Source: Hippasteria phrygiana (lineage: Eukaryota; Echinodermata; Asteroidea; Valvatida; Goniasteridae). Taken from it: a DNA stretch of 64,000 nucleotides. How positions within the stretch are numbered: the first letter of the stretch is position 1; every line of letters starts with the position of its first letter. This document shows positions 33,501-44,162 of the stretch, one piece after another. Position numbers and translations under genes: made by a program. A model generated the notes under the pieces. It searched no databases and was not told the origin of the DNA. It saw nothing but the letters and a program-made list of their open reading frames with translations. The stretch is from assembly GCA_037893225.1 (NCBI GenBank), contig JAZGUH010001192.1, forward strand, positions 1 to 64,000, given 5' to 3'.

Positions 33501-36500
33501 TTGTTCCTTATCGCTCCTCTTTTTTTTTCTTTTACCATTTAGATTTCTGCAGCCAGCCATCGTCGAGATTTGGCACCAAGAACAAGAATCCACCTTGTCC
33601 AGCCTACAAGCAAGCAACACCAAAGCCTTTCTTGGCATGGATATGCGAGCAGATTCGATGGGTCATTCGGCAAAATATGGCAGTTATAGTGTTGTTGAAC
33701 TGAATCAAGGCAAAGTCTTGCATGTAGAGCTTGTTCAGGTGAATGACCTTTTCATCCATACTTATTAAATGTTTCCACTGATACATATATAGGTTTCGTC
33801 ATTTCAATTACATTTTTCTCTGTATTGGAGCCCAATGTAAATCATGATGCATGTAAACTGAGCAGCAAAAGAAACTTATCAAATCTTTAGAAGATTAAAA
33901 TCCTCCATGGGAAAAAATTAAAAATATTTGAACACAAGTAAACTAGCACATGTCAATAAACACAAACACAATTTTGTTTGACTGTACGGATGGCTTTGTG
34001 TTGCCGTGCTGTGACATTTGTTGCAGCACCCCTTGTGATGTTCATGCTTTTTTTGTGATTGAGGCAACCTCTTGCTTATTGACATGTGCTCAGTAAAGAT
34101 TACTATAGTTTGCTTGAGTTCAAATGTTTCATTTGATTGAGTGTACATGTACTTCTAATTTCTAAAGATTTGATAAGTTTCTTTTGCTGCTCAGTTTATA
34201 CACACTATTTTCCCCCACTACATGTATACAGAAGAGTGATACTGACAATAAGTCGAACCTCATGGAGTTGGAGGGTCTCATCAGAACGGTTCGTTGGCTT
34301 GATGCACAAGGGGTGGACGTCGGCACAATTGTCACAGACCGCCACAAGCAAATCGCTAAGTACATCCGTGAAAAGCTATGTCCCCGAGGAATAAGGCACT
34401 TCTATGACATATGGCATGTTGCCAAGGGTAAGTTTGATTGTAGACCCTGTTGGCTTGCAGATTTTGATCCAGTTTGGGCATGTGTGGTTTTTTTCTGATA
34501 GTGCATGATTTATGATTAATTTGTGCTTGGTGGTTTTTTCTTTTCTTTAAGGTCTAAAGAAGAAACTTACTGCTGTTGCAAGGAAGCCAGGATGCAGGGA
34601 TATACAAAACTGGATCCCGGGCATAATCAACAATCTGTATTGGGTCGCTGCACATGAGGGAAACATCCCACTAGAGCCAAAACAGGCAACTCCACTGCCT
34701 TTTGGTGTTGACACACAAACACCTTCTCCAGCTTCTTATCTTTGTAATCCATTAGCCAAACAATTGCTTGTAATCCTTAAGTAAACACTTCCAGGCTGGG
34801 ATTTGCTGGTACTACTCACAGCGTACAAATCACCTCTCCGATTCGTTTAAGTTTATTATCGTTCTCAGCTTTGCAGCGGCCGTTTTTCACGATTCAAAGT
34901 TTTTTAAGTAGTTACACAGGATAGAAAATCTGAACTGAGGCATTTTTTACAATAAAACTAAGAATTCTTGCAGGTGTTTCTGTGTTAAATATAACTCATA
35001 TAGATAAGAACTTAAATCAACAAAGGATTAACTGATAGTATCTTAAGTTTATTGACACAAGATAAACAATGTAAACAACATAAAATCTCAAAAAGGCAGT
35101 GCTCCTTTCCGAGTTAGGGCCTTCTAACTCGGAAAGCTCTAGTGGGATGGGGACAGTATGATCAACACCAGATGGAGACGGCGACTTGATGCTGGCAAAG
35201 TTCTCCAGTGTTGTGAATCATATTCTGAATATTCACCACCATGACAGCAGGTTGTTTCCCCTTTGTGCCCATGGTCATCTGGAGGACAGAAAATGGCTGG
35301 CTCCAGGTATTTTCCCACAAGCGCAAGTGGAACACGGAATAATGTACATAGTACGTCTGTGTCCCAAATACCACGAGGCCAAAGGCCGAGTGGTATGTGG
35401 GATGAAGAGGTACTACATTTACTGCGATCCATGAGTGGGTTAACAAATTTATCTTGATGCACGGTAAAGATAGAACGCACACGCTTAGAATTGTTCAATA
35501 CGTGAAGTGCGGTATAGCCGTGCTACATGGTATAATGTAGCATGCCTTGTTGCCATGGATCAACCAATTAGCATCGAGGATTCAAGTTTGTTTGAAGATA
35601 ATGTATACTACGCAGGCTGCAGTTTGGTGTAACGATTGCTTCTGAATACTTGAAAGTCACATTAGATTGTTTTAAAATAAGACCAAACTACCATAAATGT
35701 ACAGTATGTACATGTATTTAAACATTTTTAATACATCAAATACTTTGCAGGCTCGCAACCAGCAGAAAAGCTGCAGGATATCCTGAGCGCAACTCATGTT
35801 CGCAAGGATGTCAAGAAGCTTTCACCATCAATGCAAACATCGAGTGTGGAAGCATTCCATTCCCTCATTATCCAATATGCCCCGAAGATGCTAGCATTTT
35901 CATATGAAGGCATGTGGTGCAGGTACGGGAAATAAGTGAACCATAAATTTATAATTTTCATGTTGATTGACTGCGAATCCATTGGTTTGGGTAGATACTC
36001 ACTTTTGTGTAATTCATACCACAAAGAAGCCGGAACAAAAATGTAAAATGACAGGGGTTGCTACATGTGTATTTTAACCACATGTACAAGTGATTGTTTT
36101 TTAGGCAAACCCCTGCCAAACTTTAACATTAACTTTCATGCATGTTCCTTTAAACCGCAATTCAGACTATACCTGGCTGCGCTCCATTTTAATGAGAACT
36201 CTGGGCGGCAGCAGGCACTGGATACACAGGGTAATCCCGTCTTCACCATCAATTTCCCAAGAGCTAAACAGACTACAGGTGGTTACAGTGTGAGAAAGGT
36301 ACCAGTGCAAACTACATACAGTAAGTACCAGTGGTGTAAATTGGTGTTGGGGGGGGGGGGGGGGGGTAGGAGAGGAGATGTGGAGTGACCAAAATCCCAG
36401 CAACCCAAAGAAATCTGAAAGGGAGGGGGTATTGGAGAGAATACTGACACTAGAGGGTGCTTTTCACAATACAAAGGTCTGGTTACCCTATGTATGCTGT

Positions 36501-37084
36501 GTACATTTACTCGGTAAAGAAATATGCAAACTTATGTCCCAATTGCCTGACAGCGCAATGGAACAACAGTTTTTGTATTGTAACCTGTTGAGAAGTAACA
36601 AAATTTGCCTTTTTTTTCTCGCCACAAATCTGTGGACATGTGATGCAAATGTCACTGTGCACATGCGCAGTTGAAATCCCGAACTGGCTATCAAAGAACC
36701 GTCTAATCTAAAACCGTCCCCTCTAATTTCTTTTTCATTACATTAGACTTCAACCACTGTATATTCTCCAAAGTACTGGAGTTATGCGGTGGAAAGAAGA
36801 ATGACACAAGGAGCCAGTACCGAGAACTTTCAAGTAACCCAGGCTTCGTTTGCTCGAAATTCGAACGGCCAAAGAAAGAGGAAGCTATCGGGCAATTTAT
36901 TTCCCGTTTCTCAAAAGTCCAGGCTGTGGGGCGACCAGAGGGATGTTCAGATGTAACGGTACCAGAGCGAGTCGTCTTTGGCAAGAACAAGAAAAAGAAG
37001 AAGCAGAAAAAAAGGAAGTCTGATGTCGAATATCAGAACGGACATTCATCATCTAAACGTGGCAAAAAACACGGGAAAACATAA
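30133..37084 (+). CDS. THAP zinc finger / DDE transposase-like gene, ten exons, exon 7 interrupted
   Basis: Exons read by eye with GT-AG sites: 30133-30570, 31217-31412, 31928-32135, 32600-32962, 33543-33738, 34232-34427, 34552-34652 plus 35162-35306 (exon 7, split by an insertion), 35751-35922, 36166-36320, 36747-37084. All junction phases agree and the sum is 2508 nt, i.e. 835 codons plus stop. Residues 1-90 are a THAP domain; the middle is an RNase H-like DDE domain with candidate acidic residues Asp435 (or Asp439), Asp503 and Glu648; the end is a Lys-rich basic tail. A TAA directly after exon 3 would give a short THAP-only isoform if the GTAATT donor is skipped. It may be a transposon-derived host gene or an intron-rich transposon. 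The exon 7 insertion should abolish full-length product from this allele. Confidence 0.8.
30704..31080 (+). mobile_element. tRNA-SINE in intron 1, with inverted tail copy
   Basis: 30862-31080 is a plus-oriented SINE: A box TAGCTCAGTTGGTGG, B-box-like AAGTTTGAATCC, tail CTTTGTTTACTTTGAAAATG. At 30704-30765 its tail (CAGTTTCCCTTGTGG) occurs inverted, so this is probably a decayed palindromic double copy like 58569-58997. Confidence 0.75.
31558..31910 (+). repeat. GACTTGACTT/GACTCGACTC-rich intron 2 sequence
   Basis: Short repeats of ACTTGACTTG and GACTCGACTCG occur at 31558-31660 and again at 31855-31910. No coding sequence. Confidence 0.5.
32230..32455 (-). mobile_element. tRNA-SINE in intron 3
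   Basis: Minus-oriented copy with intact B box (GGTTCGAATCC), tRNA half and the conserved region to CAGGGATCACACC. Quite close to the 58-kb copy. Confidence 0.85.
32600..34427 (+). CDS. exons 4-6: Cys-rich region and first half of DDE domain
   Basis: Exon 4 (32600-32962) holds CSKCDAP and CNIRSCGH, a probable second zinc-binding site, and a hydrophobic NILMSASILISG segment. Exon 5 (33543-33738) has FLGMDMRADSMGHSAKYG, the first acidic position. Exon 6 (34232-34427) has TIVTDRHKQIAKYI, the second, followed by FYDIWHVAK. This arrangement recurs in a widespread THAP-associated transposase family of marine invertebrates; the exact superfamily name is not certain. Confidence 0.75.
33856..34196. 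mobile_element. 341-bp MITE in intron 5, TA duplication
   Basis: AACTGAGCAGCAAAAGAAAC termini, inverted for about 37 bp (33856-33892 and 34160-34196), flanked by TA at both ends. Internal inverted repeats (CACATGTCAATAA). It ends 35 bp before the exon 6 acceptor. Confidence 0.85.
34653..35161. mobile_element. 509-nt inverted-repeat insertion inside exon 7
   Basis: The two ends share CATCCCACTAGAGC as an inverted repeat, 12 bp in from the edges, with CAT at both termini. It has no GT at its left edge, so it is not a conventional intron. Without it, exon 7 reads on in frame from VAA to STPDGDGD. It contains a perfect 12-bp hairpin at 35106-35135 (TTTCCGAGTTAG, loop GGCCTT). No clear target duplication was found. 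Confidence 0.75.
35162..36320 (+). CDS. exons 7b-9: second half of DDE domain
   Basis: Exon 7b (35162-35306) carries FSSVVNHILNIHHHD and a FPLCAHG segment. Exon 8 (35751-35922) has SSVEAFHSLIIQYAPK, with Glu648 as the third catalytic candidate, and SYEGMW. Exon 9 (36166-36320) has LAALHFNENSGR. Each junction keeps phase (1, 2, 1). Confidence 0.75.
36747..37084 (+). CDS. exon 10: basic C-terminal tail
   Basis: Begins NFNHCIFSKVLE, ends in a run rich in Lys and Arg (KNKKKKKQKKRK) that could act as a nuclear localisation signal, and stops at TAA 37082-37084. A poly(A) signal was not identified with confidence. Confidence 0.7.
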
Positions 37085-37129
37085 TTTCGAGGTGCCAATT
37101 AATAACCTAGGCAATGTCAGCGTGGATCC

Positions 37130-37500
37130 ATCTTAAATTTCAAATCGGGCTTGAAGATCGAGATCTTGTTTCAATCTTTGTCGTCTGGTCATCAGTGAAT
37201 TGCGCAGAGCAAATTTTTGAATAGTCTGAAATCTTAAAATCGATGTGGCAAACTAATAACCCTGACAATGCCGGGGACGATCCATCCCTAAGTTTAAATC
37301 GGGCTTGAAGATCCAGATTTTGTTTTAATCTGTATGTGTCGTCTAAACGGTCAGCAGTTAGCAAATCTTAGAATATTCATAAATCTTAAAATCTAATCTC
37401 GAACTGACAAATCTGATCCATTCTGTGAATAGCAGAATTTTTGGGGAATGAAAAAAAATCACTCGGTCGCTTTTTTGTAACCATCCATAAAAGTTAGGAG
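37130..37500 (-). pseudogene. two antisense THAP exon fragments
   Basis: On the minus strand two diverged copies of the THAP exon follow each other: one at about 37290-37500, covering the middle to the end of the domain (DDTYRLKQNLDLQARF), and a shorter one at 37140-37250 (ISDYSKICSAQFTDD). Both resemble exon 1 of the gene whose stop is only about 50 bp upstream, in opposite orientation. Stops and small deletions exclude function as protein. Confidence 0.75.
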
Positions 37501-37650
37501 GCAAAAGATAAGCTCTATTTAAAGACAATGATTTTAATCAGAATCATTCATTATGTGTGTGAAAAGGTGAAATTTAATACATTATTTTAAATACAACAAA
37601 CGCGACTTTTTTTGGCCTTTTCAAACAAAATGAGCATAAGTATGACAGTA

Positions 37651-37783
37651 CAGTCAAACACCTTTTATAACAAGATCCTTGTATTATCAGTGATGAAAAA
37701 CAAAGATTCTGGACCTATTTTGTTTCCCTTTGTTATAAACAAGATGTTGTATTAACAGTACTCTTATTATCAGGATTTGACTG
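37651..37783. mobile_element. 133-bp MITE, CAGTCAAA termini, TA duplication
   Basis: CAGTCAAACACC at 37651 and GGATTTGACTG ending at 37783, with TA outside both. ATAACAAG/CTTGTTATA blocks inside. CAGTCAAACC termini with TA are typical of pogo/Tigger-type MITEs. Confidence 0.75.
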
Positions 37784-38041
37784 TAAATAAGACAGTGTTG
37801 TACTCCATGTACTCATGACAGTGCAGTGTTATAAAACCTTGCCAATGGTCCTCTGCCCTGTGGTTAAACTTGTCTGCCAATTACATTTGTACATGTAAGT
37901 ACATGTGCAGGATGTCAACCAAGTAGAATATGTAAGGCGTTGCACACATACATGTATTTAAACTAGCGGAACGGTGGTAATTTGCACCCAGATTGCCTGT
38001 CGATGTTTGGCAATTGCATGTTTCCTACATGTATTCTGTTT

Positions 38042-38225
38042 ATTTTCAAAGTAAACAAAGAAACTGGCACGAGCGGGATTCGAACCTTCGACCTCCGGGT
38101 TACCGCACCGGCGCTCTACCAACTGAGCTATCTTGCCCTATGTTGGCGGTCTCCCAAATTGTCAGTATCTTTGTTCGAGTGGGCGCTAGTCAGAAGTCAT
38201 AAACCCAGAATGCCGTGTAGCCTGT
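38042..38225 (-). mobile_element. tRNA-SINE
   Basis: Full tRNA part with intact A box (TAGCTCAGTTGGTAGAGC) and near-intact B box on the minus strand, and the conserved 3' region to the GCCGTGTAGCC segment. Resembles the 58-kb copy closely, so relatively young. Confidence 0.85.
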
Positions 38226-39189
38226 ATTCTGTTTAGTCGGAGAATATGTGACTTGGCCAGGTGTACAGCACGGCATGAACTGTTGGCAGGCGGCCTAATG
38301 ATCAAACCCGGGCATTGCAAAAAAAAATATTTGAGTGAGCTCCACCAGCCCACAGAATGTACCCCGCCTACACTGTCAACTTGTCTTTCCTTTTGATGCA
38401 GACAGTCGAGTTGTAACATTCACTGTATACGATCTGTCCTGTCTACATTAGGTTTACACCAATATCAAAACTTTTTGGCCAGTCTTTAGGGAAATGAAAG
38501 TTTAATTTTGTATGGAAAACAAACTAGGGAAGTCAGCATTACCATTACAGAGGATGATGTTGATTGCTGAGATGAGAGAAGTCTGCTTCATTTTGTAGTT
38601 TTGTGTAAATTGCAGTGTAAAATTCAACTTCAGATTTGTTTGCTGCCTGCAGCAACGATTTTTAGACAAATGGCACCAGCAGGCTGTGCTGCGCTAGAGG
38701 GCACTTGATAAGAATAACTCTCAGTCACTTTTTTGTTATTTCATGGCAGATATAATTTGCTGTTACACTACCCATTACATGTACATAAAACTAAAAAATT
38801 ATGCAAATTTCTATCAGCAATCAGCATCTTCTTTAACCCCAACTCCCTAGTATAATTTACTAAGAACCATACCCATCCTTGCTAATTCCAACACCATAAT
38901 TATGGTAAACTGTGCACATAAACTGTTGGACTCTGATGGAATGTCAAATTCAGTGTAAAAGACTATTAGTTTGGGGGTCCAGTAACCATCCTAACAGATT
39001 TCAACCAAACATGGTGTTGGGTTTTGACAGGTTGAGTACTGCTTGGGTTCGAGTTATTATTTTCCAGGAATCTTTTTTCTTTACCAATACCCTCAGTGAA
39101 GAACACCTGACCTATGATGACATCATCATGACGTCATCATTTACTTTCATTCCAAGAATTTAATTATGTACAGGTATTGCCAGATCCCA
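38226..39189. other. no gene seen
   Basis: AT-rich sequence with one CATCATCATGACGTCATCAT motif at about 39121. No coding or RNA structure recognised. Confidence 0.4.
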
Positions 39190-39712
39190 CTTACGCAAAT
39201 TTGACAAGGAATCAGCGCGACATAAAATTTGTTGTGATTCGTTGTGGGGTGGCCTCCAGAGCGCATTTGATACGAAACGGTTACAACTCTCATTGATTTG
39301 CTTGCGAACCAATACGAAATGTGACAAATTGTTTACAAAATAGACCGAAAGTGTTACGAATTAACACGACATATTACGAGGCATTTACGACTTCACAACG
39401 CATTTACGACATTTTGCAATATAATGTACACAAACGTCAGGTGGTGATGCGTGCGTTGAGAACCTGTACTTGTATTTTCACATTTTGCATCATGTTCACC
39501 AACTCTGGTGTACTGGAAGCGGTCAAAGTAGCAAATGCTTCATAACCGAGTTGCAATGTCATAATTCTCATCAATTCGTAAACGGTTCGTGTCGACGCTA
39601 CTTTTTCGGCTTGGTTCGTAACCATGTCGTAAACTTTGTAACGTGTTGCAACTACTTCGTGAACTGTCGTGACACTTCGTTGAGAGAAAAATTTGCCGAA
39701 CCAGCCCTATAT
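39190..39712. repeat. degenerate inverted array of TTACGAC-type units
   Basis: The left half carries irregular copies of CATTTACGAC/TTACGAATT and the right half the inverted forms (TTCGTAA, GTCGTAAA); GCAAATTTG near 39197 faces AAATTTGCC near 39690. Possibly another element with arrayed inverted arms; boundaries unclear. Confidence 0.35.
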
Positions 39713-40064
39713 GGTTACAAAAGATTATTATCTTCAAGCAAATCCTCGATCCTGATTGGTCAATCCGTGGCAGCTGAGAGGGTGATAAAAACCATATCAC
39801 ATGGCCCATATACACACTCCAAATTGCGCTGTTCTAATTCTGCAAATTGCGCGATACGCAAAACGCAGTGCTGCACAATCCATTTTTAATTCAAAAGCTG
39901 CGCGTTTGCGTCCCATGTGGATCGTCACGTCTTCAGCGCACATTTTACGTTTTCCAGATAGCTCCCGTTTCTCCTGCAGGATAGTGCTGGCTGTTAATGA
40001 TGTGCGCGTGTACGTGGTACAGGTTTTGCGCACAGCGCCGTGCGTGTTCCATCTTTACTGCGCG

Positions 40065-41188
40065 TCAAGTTTGCTTGAAGATAAATTCGTTATCCCACTC
40101 GCGCTCGTGGAACACGAAAATCGCCCGAGCAGGCTGTGTAGCAATACAGTGCCATAAATGTATGGAATGCCGAACACCATTTGTCAAACGTGTCGATTTT
40201 CTTGCCCCGATAGCCGCCATGCTTGATGACCATCTTGTCGCCCTCAACAGCTAACGACAATTCGGGGCCCTTATCGCCCCTGGACAGAATTGCCTTTGCA
40301 TGATCGTGAAATAAAAGTGAAAGGTCAACAAATAAACCAGCCCAAATCTTCTCTTTGACATTCTGCGGAACTTGCCAACCAAGCATAGAATTAGCTTGTG
40401 GCAAAACTGCTGGCCGAGAAAAGGCAGCCCCCCCCCCCCCCCCCCCAAGATTGGCGTGACTGCTGGGCAAGTGGTCAGAGAGGTAACCGGTGGCACCGAA
40501 CCTAAAGCTCCCTGCCCTATTGAGGGACCGCAATGTTAGCACCAGAACTAATATAGTCTCCAGCGGGATCAAAACCTGTAACACTAGCATGGGTACCCAT
40601 CCCTGCATAATGCCCAAAACTAGTATTAGGTCTAGGCCTACTACCAGTAAAATACATGTTACATGTAGGGGAAGTGAAAATCCCATGAGGACCCCCAACT
40701 GACCGGGTCGAACCCACACTAAATGCTGCAGTGCTACTTGTAACCCCAGGTGGAAAATGAATAAAAGCATTAGCAGCAGACTCGCCATTAATTTGCTGAA
40801 CCTGTGGTGCAAATCGGGCATGGGAGTTTAAACCAGCATTATCTTGGAGACTTCTCTCCTGCCCCACTCCAGTGAGGGTGGGTGCTGACCCCACGCCAAC
40901 CCCCGCTACATGTACATCCAAAGGCATAGACCCACAGGTAGCAACACCATGGCCACTAACATCAGTTGGAGGAGGCCTACCAGTAATGCTAGTCGTACTA
41001 TTAACATGATCAACGCAAGCGTTGTTAACGTTAAGCACCGTAGGTACAGCAGAACTACGAGAACTGACTGTCGAAGAGGGCATCGTAGCCTGACGCCTAC
41101 GCTTGGCTGGTGTTTCGGCCTCTGAAAGACGCAAAGGCCTGCGCAACTGGCGCTTAGGTCGAGGCATATTATGCTTAACGTTGAACAA
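40065..41188 (-). pseudogene. DIRS/Ngaro-like ORF1 (gag-like), frameshifted
   Basis: Starts at 41188 (MFNVKHNMPRPKRQ), a Ser/Thr/Pro/Gly-rich region, and continues in a second frame from about 40520 with LGWQVPQNVKEKIWAGLFVDLSLLF and TFDKWCSAFHTFMALY, a pattern typical of the ORF1 proteins of DIRS-like retroelements in marine animals. A third frame (about 40065-40130) supplies REWDNEFIF at the end. A C/G homopolymer lies at 40429-40446. No reverse transcriptase, RNase H or tyrosine recombinase follows, so the copy is truncated and broken. Not closer identified. Confidence 0.6.
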
Positions 41189-41189
41189 C

Positions 41190-41784
41190 GCTATACAATA
41201 ATAATGGAAGAATGTATAGAAAATTGCTGCTACAACATTTACCGTACGATATGCAGATCGTGATATAAAAAGTAAAATTACTTAAACTGTCTTTTTACAG
41301 TAGGCCTACATGTATACGGTTCACCAAACAAGTCTCCTTCCAGACAGAGTTAAGTTTCCAAAAAGTACTGCCGGTCCCGGCGATATCACAGCTGTAAAAT
41401 GTAGGCCTAACGTTAGTCACTAATCCAGTATAGTGCAGTCCTGCAGTGGCTCACTGTTCGACTTCAATAACAACGTGATCGGTAGTCCAAGGTCGAAGTT
41501 CACCGCTCAATAACCAACACGAAGGCGGTCACTCACACAGCAAACAATGTCATTGTTGAAAAATAGTTGCAGCTCCCGAGCGATAATAATCCCCGGTAGT
41601 CGCAATGGGTGGGATGTCGGCTACCGGCAGTCGCAGTCGTATGACTGACAATAATGACAACAGCGTGAAGAGTTCGTATCCAGTATAATCCAAACAGCGG
41701 ACAATACGATACGGTCGCGCTCACGTCACACTCACAGTCCAACGCTATTCTCCGAGCATGCCGAGGCGGCGACCCAGGCAGTCA
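41190..41784. other. upstream flank of the DIRS-like ORF
   Basis: No coding frame. GGCCTA motifs and short repeats only. It may include the element's leader; no terminal repeat could be paired. Confidence 0.3.
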
Positions 41785-42211
41785 CCCAGCTAACAATTTT
41801 ACGTTGTGACAACGTTGCCACATGGTCACGTTTTCGTTGCGGCAACGTTAGGAAAATGACGTTGCAGCAACGTAAAAATGTCGACTCCCATACGCGTTGC
41901 CACAACGTTATCACGCAACGTTAAGAGGACGTTGCTACAACGTAAAAGAACCGTTTACTGGTACATGATTACAACCTTGACGTCACGTTAAAACGACCTA
42001 ATGGGCACCTAACAGCAACGTATATGCACGTTTGTACGACCTTATGGGGACGTGATTACAACTTGATTATCACGTTACAGCAACCCTATTATAAGGGACG
42101 TTTCTACAACCATTTACAAACGTTATTGAAACCTTGTGGGCACATCTATGCAACTTTGTTGGAACCTAAAAGCAACTTTATGGGACGTAATTGCAACTTT
42201 ATTGGGGACGT
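41785..42211. repeat. ACGTTG array with CCCAGC terminus (element E, left)
   Basis: CCCAGCTAACAATTTTACG at 41785 is followed by irregular ACGTTGCAACAACGT units, then GGGACGTCACTGCAACTTTATT-type units. The layout (CCC, short AT linker, array) is that of elements A and B. The array resumes at 45661 after a LINE insertion, and a related array lies at 49333-49545. Confidence 0.6.
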
Positions 42212-42624
42212 CACTGCAAACGTCACTGAAAACAATGATACCTACGCCTCTATTGTTGATTCTCTGGATGAACTTGAAGAATGCACTGTACCTAATATTA
42301 CAGAAGAGTTCGTTCAAAAGCAAATATCATCCATGTCGGTTGGGAAAGCAACAGGTCCGGATGGCATCAGTGTTAAAATGATTAAAATTGCTTCCCCTTA
42401 TATTACTAAATCTTTAACTTATATTTTTAACCTCTCCATAACATGCGAGCAATACCCTAAAGATTGGAAACACGCCTTGGTAACACCAATTCACAAGGGA
42501 GGAGATAAATGTAGTACAGGTAATTATCGGCCTATTTCTATACTGCCAATTATCTCTAAGATTCTAGAAAGATGGGTGCACTCGGCAGTATATAGCTACC
42601 TCGATGATAACAATTTGATACCTA
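42212..42624 (+). pseudogene. LINE reverse transcriptase, N-terminal part
   Basis: Contains GKATGPDGI, FNLSITCEQYPKDWKHA, VTPIHKGG and NYRPISILPIISKILER, reverse transcriptase blocks 0-2 of CR1/L2/Jockey-type elements. The frame breaks off at LIP(T), where CAATCCCGG begins at 42625. Confidence 0.85.
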
Positions 42625-43284
42625 CAATCCCGGCCAAATCTCGTTGGGCCCCCGACCCCCCTGCCCCCGTTCAATGTTGGCTCTCATTGCGCGGAATGCG
42701 CTCCGGCTTGATATTACAACATTGAGCGGGGGAGCGGGGGGCGCGGAGGAGGGTATGTCTATCATCACGTGGCCCAAGCATTTTGGCCGGGATTGTCTGA
42801 AAGTTCGCCTAGTTTATCTATAAAGAGTTTAAAACACGCAAAATCAACTTTTCAACCCAAATAGTTTGAATTACCTGATTATAGCGCCCCCAAGGGAGAT
42901 CCCCGTCTAAACATCGAATGCTATTTTAATAATGATGTCCAACTAATTAGGTTGTCATAATTTTTGTTTGACCGTTCGGACAACCAAGACGTTAATTACG
43001 GGATAAATACGATTGTTTTAACAACAAGTTAAAAAATAGCCCCCAACGCCCTACAGTTGGCACTTGCTAAAAGTTGTGGACATCATCATTGCGACTTTCC
43101 TGAACTGAACGTTTGTGGACTGTTTCCTGAAAATCGCTTGTGAACTTGGGAAAACACGGAAGTCTGGGGGGGGGGGGGGGGCAGTAGTCGGCCCTTTCCG
43201 GTCTCCGTACGTACCAAACTAAGCCCGGTCGGGATAGGGTTAACAGAATGACGATTCCTGGCTGTCATGCGCTTGCGCCAGGAC

Positions 43285-43718
43285 TTGTTTTGCAGTGCGC
43301 ATCGTACACAATGTACCATGACGATTAGCCATGACATTTTGTCCAATAACTTCACAAAAGACATCTTTTGTTAAACGCGAAAAACGCATTATGTTACACA
43401 AACATACAAGCCTCTTCCATTTTGTTTCAACTACCTCATTCCGTGAATTGTCGGAAAACTCAACGGTTAACCCTCGCCACTAAAAAAATAGAGAAATGAC
43501 AGACTCTCCTTTACTATTTTGGTGGCGAGGGTTAATCGTTGAATTTTCCGACAAATCACGCAAAGAGACGGCTAAAAAAATTGGAAGAGGCTTGTAGGTG
43601 GTTTGTGTAGCGTAATGCGATTTTCGCGTTGAACAAAAATGTCTTTTGTAAAGTTATTTGACAAAATGGCATGGTTATTCGTCATGGTACATCGTGTACG
43701 ATGCGCACTACAAAACAA
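43285..43718. mobile_element. fold-back element inside the composite
   Basis: Arms TTGTTTTGCAGTGCGCATCG (43285) and its complement (ending 43718) stay inverted for about 200 bp each; the centre contains TTAACCCTCGCCAC and its complement. The two MSFVKL frames are arm shadows. Confidence 0.8.
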
Positions 43719-43774
43719 TTGGGATCATCTGTGTCTGGAAATTGAACGGTCAATTAAGCCTCTTGGCATCTGTG

Positions 43775-43851
43775 ACTCACATAGTCTAGTGGTTTGGACA
43801 TGTACATTCAAATGCAACAGTTGTGGGTTCGAATCCAACCCGAAAAAAACC
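43775..43851 (+). mobile_element. second tRNA-derived SINE type, partial
   Basis: A-box-like TAGTCTAGTGGTTTGG at about 43782 and B box GGTTCGAATCC at about 43828, at tRNA spacing, followed by an unrelated pyrimidine-rich tail. The A box resembles Glu/Asp-type tRNA. No foldable acceptor stem, so not a functional tRNA. Confidence 0.55.
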
Positions 43852-44162
43852 CTCTTTTTTTCCACTTCCTTTTCTTTTAATTACTCCTGCACTCGGAAAG
43901 CCATGACCATCCATTGCTTCTCACACTTAGGTCTTTTGTAATGTTTTTTTTTGTTTTTTTTTGAGAAAGAAAATTTCAGACAATCCCGGCCAAATCTCGT
44001 TGGGCCCCCGACCCCCCTGCCCCCGTTCAATGTTGGCTCTCATTGCGCGGAATGCGCTCCGGCTTGATATTACAACATTGAGCGAGGGAGCGGGGGGAGC
44101 GGGGGGCGCGGAGGACGGTATGTCTATCATCACGTGGCCCAAGCATTTTGGCCGGGATTGTA

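Larger units (their letters stand above)
42625..44160. mobile_element. 1.5-kb composite of two palindromic MITEs, TA duplication
   Basis: TA lies outside both ends (42623-42624, 44161-44162). The first 171 bp (42625-42795) and the last 180 bp (43981-44160) are direct copies of one palindromic MITE with CAATCCCGGCCAAA termini. Between them are a TCTGAAA/TTTCAGA inverted pair at the inner MITE borders, a fold-back (43285-43718) and a tRNA-like segment. Without the insertion the LINE frame is continuous across the TA. Confidence 0.85.
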
